A stretch of 64,000 nucleotides of DNA, from assembly GCF_026240905.1 (NCBI RefSeq), contig NZ_JAPEVI010000003.1:2046001-2110000 (forward strand), read 5' to 3'. The DNA is from Roseibium salinum (GTDB taxonomy: Bacteria > Pseudomonadota > Alphaproteobacteria > Rhizobiales > Stappiaceae). Made by a program: the position numbers and the translations under genes. A model generated the notes under the pieces. That model was not told the origin of the DNA, searched no databases, and worked only from the letters and a program-made list of their open reading frames with translations. Positions 54,597-63,410 of the stretch are shown piece after piece. Positions within the stretch are counted from its first letter, which is position 1. The number at the start of each line of letters is the position of its first letter.

Positions 54597-56183
54597 TCAT
54601 TCGGAGATGCTGATCCAGCGGGTCGGGTGGATGTTGAGGAGGTTGTCTTCAAAACCGGAGACCTTGTCGGAGACCAGGTTCATGGACCCGTAGTACATCA
54701 GCGGGATGAACGGCAGGTCGCGCATGAAGATCTCTTCAGCCTGCTTCAGGATCCCGGCACGCTTCTCCAGGTCGATGGTGGCCGCAGCCTCGTCCATCAG
54801 CGCATCGTATTCCGGGTTCTCGTAGCGGGCATAGTTGAAGCCGGTATTGTCGCTTTCAACCATGAACAGGAAGTTCTGCGGGTCGGAATAGTCACCGATC
54901 CAGCCGGCCCGGGCGACGTCAAAATCCTGACGGTCACGCAGCATGGCGTAATGGGTCTTGGTATCGGTGTTGACCAGCGATACTTCAACACCAAGCGGGC
55001 TCCACATGTCGGCAATCGCCACGGCCGTGTTCTTGTGATTTTCTGACGTGTTGTAGTTGATCGTCAGCTTGAGCGGCTTGTCCGGACCGTAGCCGGCCGC
55101 TTCCAGCAAATCGGCCGCTTTTTCCTCGCGGTCGATCTGGGACATGTCCTTGTAGTCCGCATAGGCCGGTTCACCATAGTTGCCGATGCCCGGCGGAACG
55201 AAGGAATAACCCGCGACCATGGTCGAGCCCCAGATCTCGTCGGCGAGAAACTCTCGGTCGATCGCCATGGAAAGCGCCTGGCGAACCTCCGGCTTGGCGA
55301 GATTTTCGTCTTCGTGGTTCAGGGCGTAATAGTAGGTGCCGAGATACGGCGCGACGCGGAACTGGTCGCCGAGATTTTCCCGCATGAAGTCGACCTGCTC
55401 GGTCGGCGCGTCGTTGTTGGTATGCAGTTCACCGGCCTGGAAACGGCGGAGGGCCGCGCCGCGGTCCTCGGTCGGATGGTAGAAGATGGTCTCGACCTGG
55501 ACATTGGCCGCATCGTGGAAATGCGGGTTCTTGACGGCCTTGATATGGGCGTTGGGAACGAACTCGGTCAGCGTGTAGGCGCCGTTGGAAACGAAGTTTT
55601 CCGCTTTCACGAAGTCGGTGCCGTGCTCTTCAACTGTCGCCGGATGAACCGGAAGGCCCGTCTGGTGGCCCAGCAGGTCGACGAAAAACGGGGTGGGACT
55701 TTCGAGCGTTATCTCCAGCGTCTTGTCATCGACCGCCTTCACGCCGAGCTCTTCCGGCTTCGCCTCACCCTTGTTGACCTTTTCCGCGTTCATGATCGGA
55801 TAAAGAACGGTCGCGTATTTCGCGCCGGTGTCCGGGGTCATGATTCGGCGGAGCGAATATTCGAAATCGCCGGCAACCACCGGGTCGCCGTTGGACCACT
55901 TGGCGTTGTCGCGCAGGGTGAACGTGTAGACCGTGCCGTCGTCGGAGATGGTCCAGTCTTCGGCGACGCCGGGAATGATCTGCCCGTCGGCCGCGTAGGT
56001 TACCAGCCCTTCGTAAAGGTCGCGAAGGATATGGGCCTCATAGACCGTGGAGGTCTTGTGCTGGTCGAGGGTTTCCGGGTCGGCCGTATTGCCGCGGTGA
56101 TACACCACCTCGGCAAACGCGGTTAGAGATGTGGCAGCCATCAAAGCAGCCGCAAGCGCTGATACACGCATGGACTTCAACAT
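54597..56183 (-). CDS. Oligopeptide-binding periplasmic protein (OppA-like)
   Basis: 528 residues, SBP family 5. Signal peptide LKSMRVSALAAALMAATSLTAFA, then VVYHRGNTADPETLDQHKTS, the family motif AEDWTISDDGTVYTFTLRD with NGDPVVAGDFEYSLRRIM, and the C-terminal YYGSMNLVS. Close in type to OppA/MppA. It delivers peptides, possibly murein-derived, to OppBC. GGGGAGAG precedes the ATG. First gene of the opp operon. Confidence 0.93.
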   Translation of the reverse strand: MLKSMRVSALAAALMAATSLTAFAEVVYHRGNTADPETLDQHKTSTVYEAHILRDLYEGLVTYAADGQIIPGVAEDWTISDDGTVYTFTLRDNAKWSNGDPVVAGDFEYSLRRIMTPDTGAKYATVLYPIMNAEKVNKGEAKPEELGVKAVDDKTLEITLESPTPFFVDLLGHQTGLPVHPATVEEHGTDFVKAENFVSNGAYTLTEFVPNAHIKAVKNPHFHDAANVQVETIFYHPTEDRGAALRRFQAGELHTNNDAPTEQVDFMRENLGDQFRVAPYLGTYYYALNHEDENLAKPEVRQALSMAIDREFLADEIWGSTMVAGYSFVPPGIGNYGEPAYADYKDMSQIDREEKAADLLEAAGYGPDKPLKLTINYNTSENHKNTAVAIADMWSPLGVEVSLVNTDTKTHYAMLRDRQDFDVARAGWIGDYSDPQNFLFMVESDNTGFNYARYENPEYDALMDEAAATIDLEKRAGILKQAEEIFMRDLPFIPLMYYGSMNLVSDKVSGFEDNLLNIHPTRWISISE

Positions 56184-56400
56184 ATCGCTCTCCCCTTTGG
56201 GTTATAGTTGCAATAGGAACGATGCGTCACAAGATTCCACGCTCTATGCGCGCAATCAAGCATTCCCCAACGGCATATTCCAACCTCAGCTCAAATTAGG
56301 CTATGTTTTTGCCTGCCCGATAGGTTTTCGAGAATATTTTTCCAAAATTTGACCGAGAAGTCAAAATTTGTCCAACCGCGCACGAAATTTTCTTTCACTT

Positions 56401-56931
56401 CTAGCGGCAGAAACGATATTTTCCGCTATAGGCCAGATAAGTCCCCGTATTCGGATTGAACGATTTGAACTTGCGGGAGCAATAGGCCACCCATTGCGGC
56501 GTGAACGGAGCCAGGCCCGTCTTCGTATAAGGCACCCGCTGAGGCTGCGAGCTGTAGCGCGGCGGGTTCAGGTAGATCCGGGACCGGGGCGGGTTCACGT
56601 AAACGCGGGAGCGGTACGGGTAGGCCCGCATATCGTAGGGGTGGTAGTAGTTGGGGGCGCCGTAGGGCCTGTAGGGCGGGCCGTAGAAACCGCGCGGACC
56701 GTAAAAGTACGAGCCGCGATAGGCCCGGTAACCGCCCGTTCCGAACGAGAAGCCGATACCGCCGCCGCTGAAATAGATCCCGTCCGCGCGGGCGCTCCCC
56801 GTCCCGCTGACAGTGGTGAGACTGCCGGCCGTGACAACGAGCAGTGCGGCAACCGCGCAGGACTTCAGGCCACTGGTCATACGCCGAAAAAAGGCTGAAC
56901 GCTTTTCAATCCGTCTTGTCAGATCAGGCAT
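56401..56931 (-). CDS. BA14K-family protein
   Basis: 176 residues. A signal or membrane-anchor segment at about 20-48 is followed by a Gly/Tyr/Pro-rich low-complexity region (GPPYRPYGAPNYYHPYD) and the C-terminal BA14K motif VAYCSRKFKSFNPNTGTYLAYSGKYRFCR in summary, with two conserved cysteines. BA14K proteins are secreted or cell-surface lectin-like proteins of rhizobia and Brucella. Function unknown. Confidence 0.85.
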   Translation of the reverse strand: MPDLTRRIEKRSAFFRRMTSGLKSCAVAALLVVTAGSLTTVSGTGSARADGIYFSGGGIGFSFGTGGYRAYRGSYFYGPRGFYGPPYRPYGAPNYYHPYDMRAYPYRSRVYVNPPRSRIYLNPPRYSSQPQRVPYTKTGLAPFTPQWVAYCSRKFKSFNPNTGTYLAYSGKYRFCR

Positions 56932-57167
56932 GGTGCTTCTCCCGGCAGCCCCGATGGCTGCGCTCTGGTGGTGCGCCCCTGTCCACGTTCAGGAATTATA
57001 GCCGAGTTTAGATGGAAAATCTCGAGGTCCGACTCAAAAATGGCCCACCATTTTCCTACATGGCTGCCCTGGGGTACGGCCCCATATTACGCTTGCGCCG
57101 CCCCGGTCCCGCCAGTAAACCGGGCGCCGGCCTGCAAATCGGCAATCACTCACATCAAAAGGCATCC

Positions 57168-58977
57168 ATGGCCCCGCCCCTACTGATCCTGCGCGACATT
57201 CATCTGACATTCGGCGGCACACCGCTTCTGAATGGAGCGGAGCTTTCCGTTTCCGATGGCGAACGGTTGTGCCTCGTCGGGCGCAACGGGTCCGGCAAGT
57301 CGACGCTGCTCAAGATCGCTGCCGGCATGGTGGAGATGGACAGGGGAGAACGGTTCTTCCAGCCGGGACGCACGGTCCGCTATCTGCCGCAGGATCCCGA
57401 TCTTTCCGCCTACGAGACGACACTCGACTACGTCAACGAGGGCCTGACGGAGGGCGACGACCCGTATCGCGGCGCCTATCTGCTCGACGTTCTGGGCCTC
57501 AACGGCAAGGAAGACCCGAAGTCACTTTCCGGCGGCGAGGGCCGCCGCGCCGCCCTTGCGCGCACCCTGGCGCCGGAGCCGGACGTGCTGCTGCTGGACG
57601 AGCCGACCAACCATCTGGACCTGCCCGCCATCGAGTGGCTGGAAGAAGAGCTGAAAAGCCTCAAGTCGGCCCTCGTCCTGATTTCCCACGACCGCCGGTT
57701 CCTGGAAAATCTGTCCCGCGCCACCATCTGGATCGACCGGGGCGTTACCCGGCGGCTGGACAAGGGATCTCGCGCACTTCGAGACCTGGCGTGACGAGGT
57801 GTTCGAACAGGAGGAGATCGACCAGCAGAAGCTGGCCCAGAAGATCAAGCGCGAAGAGCACTGGATGACCTATGGCGTGACCGCACGCCGCAAACGCAAC
57901 ATGCGCCGGGTACGCGAACTGGCGGACCTGCGCAAGCAGAAGCGCGAGCATCGCGGGCCGCAGGGAACGGCCAGGCTGAGTGCCACGGACGCGGAAGTTT
58001 CCGGCAAGCTGGTCATCGAGGCGAAGGGCATTTCCAAGACCTTTGGCGAGCGGGACATCGTCAAGGATTTCTCCACGCGCATCCAGCGCGGCGACCGGGT
58101 CGGCTTCGTAGGTCCGAACGGCGCCGGCAAGACGACGCTGCTGAAGATGCTCACCGGCGAACTGGAGCCGGATACCGGCACTACAAGGCTGGGGACCAAC
58201 CTGGAAATGGTCACCCTCGATCAGAAACGCGAAAACCTCGATCTCGATGACAGCCTCGCCTCCGTCCTCACCGGCGGGCGCGGCGACACGGTCGTCATCG
58301 GCGACGAGACGAAGCACGTGATGTCCTACATGAAGGACTTCCTGTTTTCGCCCGAGCAGGCCCGCACGCCGGTCGGCGTCCTGTCCGGCGGGGAGCGCGC
58401 CCGCGCCATGCTGGCCCGGGCGCTGGCCAACAAATCAAACCTGATGGTGCTCGACGAGCCGACCAACGACCTCGACCTGGAGACGCTCGACCTGCTGCAG
58501 GAACTGCTTGCCGACTATCCGGGCACCGCGCTGATCGTCTCCCACGACCGCGACTTTCTCGACCGCGTCGCCACGTCGGTGATCGTGTCGGAAGGCGACG
58601 GCCTGTGGCGCGAATATGCCGGCGGCTACTCCGACATGCTTGCCCAACGCGGCGAAGGCGTGACGGCCCGCAGGATCGAAAAGGCGGCTCCGGCGAAGAA
58701 GGAAAAGCCTGCGCCCTCAGACTCTTCTTCGCAAAAGCCGCAGCAGAAGTCGAAGCTAACCTTCACGCAGCAGCATCAGCTTAAGACCCTGCCCGGAACG
58801 ATCGAGAAACTTGAAGCAAGGCTCGAAGCGCTTCAGGCGGAAATGAGCGACCCGGACCTTTATGCGAAGCATCCTGACAAATTTGCCAAGTTATCGCAGC
58901 AAATCACTGATCTCACTCAGGAAAAGGAAGCCGCCGAGGAACAGTGGCTTGAGCTGGAGATGCTGAGCGAAGGCTGA
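57168..58977 (+). pseudogene. ABC-F ATPase (Uup-like), frameshifted
   Basis: Reconstructed at about 602 residues: two ABC domains (Walker A GRNGSGKST near 38-46 and GPNGAGKTTLLKM; signatures LSGGEGRRAALAR and LSGGERARAMLAR; both DEPTN), an interdomain linker (about 200-270) and a C-terminal coiled coil, the layout of Uup. Such proteins act on ribosomes or branched DNA. The frame breaks near 57769: GGATCTCGCG would continue if one C were absent (GF-AHFETWRDEV). The downstream part then runs intact to the stop. Either a real null allele or a one-base sequence error. Confidence 0.9.
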
Positions 58978-59022
58978 GTGCCGCCATGGCAGCAGCCTCC
59001 TGCGCAGACATAAGGCGCCCGT

Positions 59023-59595
59023 TCACCTCAGGTCCTTGTAAAACACGGTGGTCGAATCCAGCTGGCCGTGGCTGCCATAGGCGTAATCCGGAATGACGCC
59101 GACCTTGCTGTAGCCACAGGTCGGGTAGAGCTTTTCGGCCCGGTCTCCGGTGACAGTGTCGAGGACGAGCAGCCAGCGGTCCAAAGAAAGCGCCAGGCCG
59201 TCGATGGCAGTCATCAGTTTGCGGGCGAGCCCCTTGCGGCGGTGCCCGGGATGAACCATCAGCTTGGCGACCTCGGCGCGATGCCGGCCATTGTCCTGGG
59301 GCGCCAGCATCAGCATCACGACACCTGCGATCTCGTTGCCGTCCTTCGCCGCCATCAGAAACGCCTCACCGCTTTCCAGCATCGGCAACCGGCCCTCCCA
59401 GAAGGCTTCGGCCTTTTCCCGGGGCATCGGCAGGATGAAGCCGATGCCGGCGCCGTCTTCGACGCAGGCCCTCAACAGCGATCCAAGTTCCTGCACCGCC
59501 CCGCGGGCCTCGTCTGCCGTCAGGAGAAAAACGGGTGCCTCGGGGCGGAAACCGGATGCCGTAAGGCCAGGGGAAAGAATGCCGGAGACAGTCAT
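59023..59595 (-). CDS. GNAT-family N-acetyltransferase
   Basis: 190 residues. Acetyl-CoA-binding motif VAKLMVHPGHRRKGLARKLM and LLVLDTVTGDRAEKLYPTCGYSKVG match the family. Acceptor unknown; the DTVTGDRAEKLY type often acts on small amines or on proteins. Its ATG overlaps the stop of the XRE-cupin gene (ATGA), so the two form an operon. Confidence 0.88.
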   Translation of the reverse strand: MTVSGILSPGLTASGFRPEAPVFLLTADEARGAVQELGSLLRACVEDGAGIGFILPMPREKAEAFWEGRLPMLESGEAFLMAAKDGNEIAGVVMLMLAPQDNGRHRAEVAKLMVHPGHRRKGLARKLMTAIDGLALSLDRWLLVLDTVTGDRAEKLYPTCGYSKVGVIPDYAYGSHGQLDSTTVFYKDLR

Positions 59596-60149
59596 GGTGT
59601 GATTACCGTCAGGATGTAGCGGGCCGCTTCGTCACCGGTGGCCCGATAGCTGTTGGGAGTGTTGAGGCGAAAGCGGAGCGCATCGCCGGGACTGAGGTCA
59701 TGAAAGTCGGAGCCGAGGGCGACACGCAAAGTGCCGCTCAAAAGCACCAGATGGTGTTCCAGATCCGGGATGGGAGGCACTGCATAGGATATGGTGGCGC
59801 CGGCGGGCAACAGCCCTTCGATCACCGCGCCACGATATCCGCTGGCGGCCGGCGTCAGAGCGCGGCGGATGAAACCGGTCTCCGGGTCTTCCCAGACGGC
59901 TTGCGCCTCTTTGGGAATGTGGCGCTCGGCAGTGCCGGACGCGGCGCCGAAGAGCTCGGCCATGGATAGCCCGAAGGCGCTGGCCAGGCGGCCGAGGGCA
60001 CTTGTGGTCGGGCTCGTGTCGCCACGCTCGATCCGCGACAGGGTCGCCCGGCTGATGCCGGTTTTCTCGGCCAGCTCTTCCAGCGGCCAGTTTCTGGCCC
60101 GGCGCAGCCCGGTCAGCCTTCGGGCCAGATCTTCATCCAGGTTCGGCAT
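59592..60149 (-). CDS. XRE-family regulator with cupin domain
   Basis: 185 residues. HTH_3 domain at about 8-62 (EELAEKTGISRATLSRIERG) and a C-terminal cupin at about 95-180 (LEHHLVLLSGTLRVALGS, then DALRFRLNTPNSYRATG). This class senses metabolites and often represses itself and a co-transcribed acetyltransferase or transporter. The start at 60149 is chosen because the frame upstream crosses the palindromic operator at 60155-60188. No ribosome site is evident there, so leaderless or weak initiation is possible. Confidence 0.86.
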   Translation of the reverse strand: MPNLDEDLARRLTGLRRARNWPLEELAEKTGISRATLSRIERGDTSPTTSALGRLASAFGLSMAELFGAASGTAERHIPKEAQAVWEDPETGFIRRALTPAASGYRGAVIEGLLPAGATISYAVPPIPDLEHHLVLLSGTLRVALGSDFHDLSPGDALRFRLNTPNSYRATGDEAARYILTVITP

Positions 60150-60154
60150 GCAAA

Positions 60155-60188
60155 ATCTCACTTTCGAGAATTTTCTCGTAAATGAGAT
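60155..60188. promoter_or_regulatory. Autoregulatory operator of the XRE-cupin/GNAT operon
   Basis: Two nested repeats: ATCTCA...TGAGAT outside and CGAGAA-TT-TTCTCG inside. The 16-base arms pair at 14 positions. It ends 6 bp before the chosen ATG, so bound repressor would block the operon directly. Confidence 0.75.
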
Positions 60189-60222
60189 TCCGCGCAATGC
60201 CAAGCCGAAAAATCAGGCAGGC

Positions 60223-61484
60223 TCAGATTTTCGAGAACACCGCGCTGGCATTCACGCCGCCAAAGCCGAAGCCGTTGGTCAGAATGTGATCGACCTCGCG
60301 GGCAATCGCCTTGCCGGGGATCAGTTCGAACCGGCTCACGGCTTCGTCTGGCTTCTCGAGATTGCGCGATGGCGGCAGCAGGCCGGTCGTCAGGGCCTTC
60401 ACGCAGACGATCGCCTCAACGGCACCGGCCGCACCGAGCAGGTGGCCGAACATGGATTTCGACGACGATACGGCAAGGTCCTTGCCGCGGCCTTCGAAGA
60501 GCGTTGTCAGCGCCGCGATTTCCGCAGCATCGCCAACCGGAGTGGAGGTGGAGTGGGCGTTGACATAGCCGATATCGTCCGGGGTCAGGCCGGCGGTCGA
60601 CAAGGCCAGCCGCATGGCCCTCAGGCCGCCTTCCCCGTCCGGAGGCGAAGCGGTGACATGATAGGCGTCGGCGGCTGTACCGTATCCGGTGAGCTCAGCC
60701 AGTATATTGGCGCCGCGCGCCTTTGCATGCTCGTATTCCTCCACGACGAGAACGCCGGCGCCCTCTCCCATGATGAAGCCGTCGCGGTCCTGATCGAAGG
60801 GGCGGGATGCGTGGGCCGGATCGTCGTTGCGCCTGGAGGACATGGCCTTGGCCGCGCAGAAGCCGGCATAGGAGACCTTGTCGATACAGGCTTCGGATCC
60901 CCCGCCACCATGACATCGGCCTCGCCGCAGCGGATCAGGCGCGCGGCGTCGCCAAGGGCCTGGAGGCTGGCGGCGCAGGCGGTGACCGGCGCACCGATCG
61001 GTCCCTTCAGGCCGTGACGGATGGAGACCTGACCGGCGGCGAGATTGGCAAGGAAGGACGGCACCAGGAAAGGCGACGCCCGTCGCGGACCCTTTTCATC
61101 CACGAGCCGGGTTCCGGCGGTCATGGCGGGAAAGCCGCCGACACCGGTTGCGATGATCGTTCCGGTGCGTTCCCTTTCCGCGTCCGTGGCAGGTGCCCAG
61201 CCTGCATGGGTGAGAGCTTCCTGCGCCGCCCCCATTGCGAAATGGATGAACCGGTCGGTGCGCCGCTGCTCGCGCGCATCCATCACCGCATCGACGTCAA
61301 AGCCATGCTCGTCTTCTTCCCTTGTCGGGACTTCACCGGCAATCTGGCAGGCAAGCTCGCCGGCGTCGAAATGGGTGATCCTGCGGATGCCGTTTTCACC
61401 TGCCGTGACGCGCTGCCAGAAGGCCTCCAGACCGGTGCCGAGGGGCGATACGATCCCCATTCCAGTTACAACTACACGCCGCAT
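60223..61484 (-). pseudogene. Beta-ketoacyl-ACP synthase II (FabF-like), frameshifted
   Basis: About 420 residues if restored. Catalytic triad of KAS II present: Cys170 (VTACAASLQALG), His311 (NAHSTSTPVGD) and His348 (SKSMFGHLLGAAG). It would extend acyl-ACP with malonyl-ACP. The frame breaks near 60899-60903, where five Gs on the coding strand (after VMVAG) should be six to continue GSEACIDKVSYAGF. The two parts are otherwise perfect. It could be a second copy or a specialised paralogue rather than the essential fabF. Confidence 0.9.
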
Positions 61485-61584
61485 GTCTTGTCCTTCACCT
61501 GAGTTAGCGTCCGATCATGTGCCATGGCACATAGGGTCTCTTCGCGCGGGCTGCCACGTGCACACCTTCGCGCCAAAAGCAGTG

Positions 61585-62004
61585 TCAGAGTTGCGAAAGC
61601 CTCTTCAAAACATTGATAGTCCTGAAGAAATCATCATCGCCCAAATGGGCCATCACGTCGCCTTGTGCCCTGCGCCAAAGAGGCATTGCCTGTTCCAGGA
61701 AGTCCTCGCCCTTGCCGGTCAGCCGATAGCTTTTTCCCCTGCCGGCCGCCGAATTGGAGGACGAGACCAAGCCCTTGCGCTCCAGAAGCGCGATGTTGCG
61801 CACAAGGGTCGTGCGCTCCATCGACAAGCGCTCTGCCAAATCGCCGGTCGTTTTTTCCGGTGCCCGCTTGATGGCGGCCAGCACGGAAAACTGTCCGGCC
61901 GTCATGCCCGCCTGCCGGGCCAGCCGGTCATAGTGGCGGCTGACCGCGCGGGCGGCCTTGCGGGCATTGTCGAGAACGCAGAGCGACAGATCGTCTTCTT
62001 CCAT
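61585..62004 (-). CDS. MarR-family regulator
   Basis: 139 residues. Winged-helix MarR fold: QAGMTAGQFSVLAAIKRAP, the recognition region GDLAERLSMERTTLVRNIA and LLERKGLV wing. Likely repressor responding to a phenolic or oxidant. It is divergent from the HdeD-like gene; a GTGTG/CACAC palindrome lies 11 bp upstream of its ATG. Downstream gene is the FabF-like one, 100 bp away, same strand. Confidence 0.87.
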   Translation of the reverse strand: MEEDDLSLCVLDNARKAARAVSRHYDRLARQAGMTAGQFSVLAAIKRAPEKTTGDLAERLSMERTTLVRNIALLERKGLVSSSNSAAGRGKSYRLTGKGEDFLEQAMPLWRRAQGDVMAHLGDDDFFRTINVLKRLSQL

Positions 62005-62014
62005 GGGCCACTAT

Positions 62015-62030
62015 GTGTGCATATACACAC
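62015..62030. promoter_or_regulatory. Candidate MarR operator
   Basis: GTGTG-CATATA-CACAC, symmetric, between the divergent MarR (start 62004) and HdeD-like (start 62144) genes. Autoregulation is likely. Confidence 0.55.
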
Positions 62031-62143
62031 CGAAAGTCAAGTTGCCGATCCCCAAGAGGAACTTGCGCAAATTACCAAGTCCCATTAGCGTCCGCGAAGC
62101 AGGTGCCGTCGCATACGGCAACCGGAACGTGAGGGAAGTCGAG

Positions 62144-62704
62144 ATGGCAAACGCGGTTCAGGCAGTGGAAGACATGAAGTTGAAGATCCAGGAAAACTGG
62201 GGCTGGTTCCTGGCGCTCGGCATCGCCCTCGTCCTCGGCGGCGTCATCCTGATCGCGGCGCCCCTGGCGACATCCATAGCGGTGACGATCCTGATCGCTT
62301 TCGTCCTGTTTGTCGGCGGGCTCGTGCAGATCTACAACGCCTTCAAGACCTCGGGCACCTCAGGCTTCCTCTGGCATCTGGTCGCCGGCATCATCGCCGT
62401 TGTCGGAGGCATTCTCATTTACACCAACCCGCTTGCGGGGACGTTCGCGCTGACCCTGGTTATCGCGGCAATCTTCATTGCTCAGGGTATCAGCCAAGTG
62501 CTGCTCGCCTCCAAGCTGCGTCCGCACGAGGGTTGGGTCTGGGTGCTGATCGCCGGCATCGTCTCGCTTGCCGCCGGCGTCATGATCTGGCTGGAACTGC
62601 CGGGCTCCGCGGGCTGGGCACTCGGCCTGGTTGCCGGCATTTCCGTGCTGATCAACGGCTGGAGCTATATCGCCATCGCGCTGGCCGCGCGGGCGGCGAG
62701 GTAG
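62144..62704 (+). CDS. HdeD-family membrane protein
   Basis: 186 residues with six membrane helices in pairs (LALGIALVLGGVILIAAPLA first, final LALGLVAGISVLINGWSY type). HdeD-like proteins are linked to acid or envelope stress in enterics; here function is unknown. Chosen start is the ATG at 62144 with upstream GAGGGAAG. Upstream frame is open to 61958 but crosses the MarR gene. It abuts the leftward rsuA stop with no gap. Confidence 0.85.
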   Translation: MANAVQAVEDMKLKIQENWGWFLALGIALVLGGVILIAAPLATSIAVTILIAFVLFVGGLVQIYNAFKTSGTSGFLWHLVAGIIAVVGGILIYTNPLAGTFALTLVIAAIFIAQGISQVLLASKLRPHEGWVWVLIAGIVSLAAGVMIWLELPGSAGWALGLVAGISVLINGWSYIAIALAARAAR

Positions 62705-63409
62705 TTACTCCCCGGCGAAGATCAGCGCCTTGTCGTCCTCGGAGAGAACCCTCCAACCGCCTTCCTCGAGGCCGTCAAGCCCGAGCCCGCCGATACGGCT
62801 GCGCTGCAGTTCGTTCACGTGATTGCCGACTGCCGCAAACATGCGGCGGACCTGGTGATAGCGGCCCTCGTGCAGGATCAGGCGGGCGTGGGTGTCGTCC
62901 AGCACCTCCAGTTCGGCCGGCTTCAGCGGTTTGACTTCGCTTTCCAGCATCATTTCACCCGACGCAAACAGCGCGCCCTCGTCACCTTTCAGAGGCCGGT
63001 CCAGCGTCACCTCGTAGACTTTCGGGACCTCCGACTTCGGTGATATCACCCTGTGCAGAAAGGTCCCGTCATCGGTGAAGAGCAGCGCACCGGAGGTTTC
63101 CTTGTCGAGCCGGCCGATCGTGGAAAGAACCGGTTTGCGCATGCGGAACCGGTCCGGCAGAAGGTCATAGACCAGACGGCCCTGGTCCTTCAGGGAGCAG
63201 GTATAGCCGAGCGGCTTGTGCATGAGCAGAACCACGCCTTGCGCCGGGTCCAGGGGCTCGTCGTCGAAGAGGATATCTTCGTGCGGGGTCTTGCTGTCCG
63301 CCTTCAGGCGATTGCCCTCTTTGTCCGTTACCCAGCCATGGCGGATCGCCGTCTGGACTTCCTTCCGGCTGCCGTAGCCCAGATTGGCCAGGAGTTTCAC
63401 CAACCGCAT
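62705..63409 (-). CDS. Small-subunit rRNA pseudouridine synthase (RsuA-like)
   Basis: 234 residues. S4 RNA-binding domain at the N-terminus (RLVKLLANLGYGSRKEVQTA), then the pseudouridine synthase core with catalytic Asp in IGRLDKETSGALLFT and LHEGRYHQVRRMFAAVG. RsuA family converts U516 of 16S rRNA to pseudouridine. Located 1 bp after the rsmC-like gene in the same direction, forming an rRNA-modification operon. Confidence 0.92.
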   Translation of the reverse strand: MRLVKLLANLGYGSRKEVQTAIRHGWVTDKEGNRLKADSKTPHEDILFDDEPLDPAQGVVLLMHKPLGYTCSLKDQGRLVYDLLPDRFRMRKPVLSTIGRLDKETSGALLFTDDGTFLHRVISPKSEVPKVYEVTLDRPLKGDEGALFASGEMMLESEVKPLKPAELEVLDDTHARLILHEGRYHQVRRMFAAVGNHVNELQRSRIGGLGLDGLEEGGWRVLSEDDKALIFAGE

Positions 63410-63410
63410 C

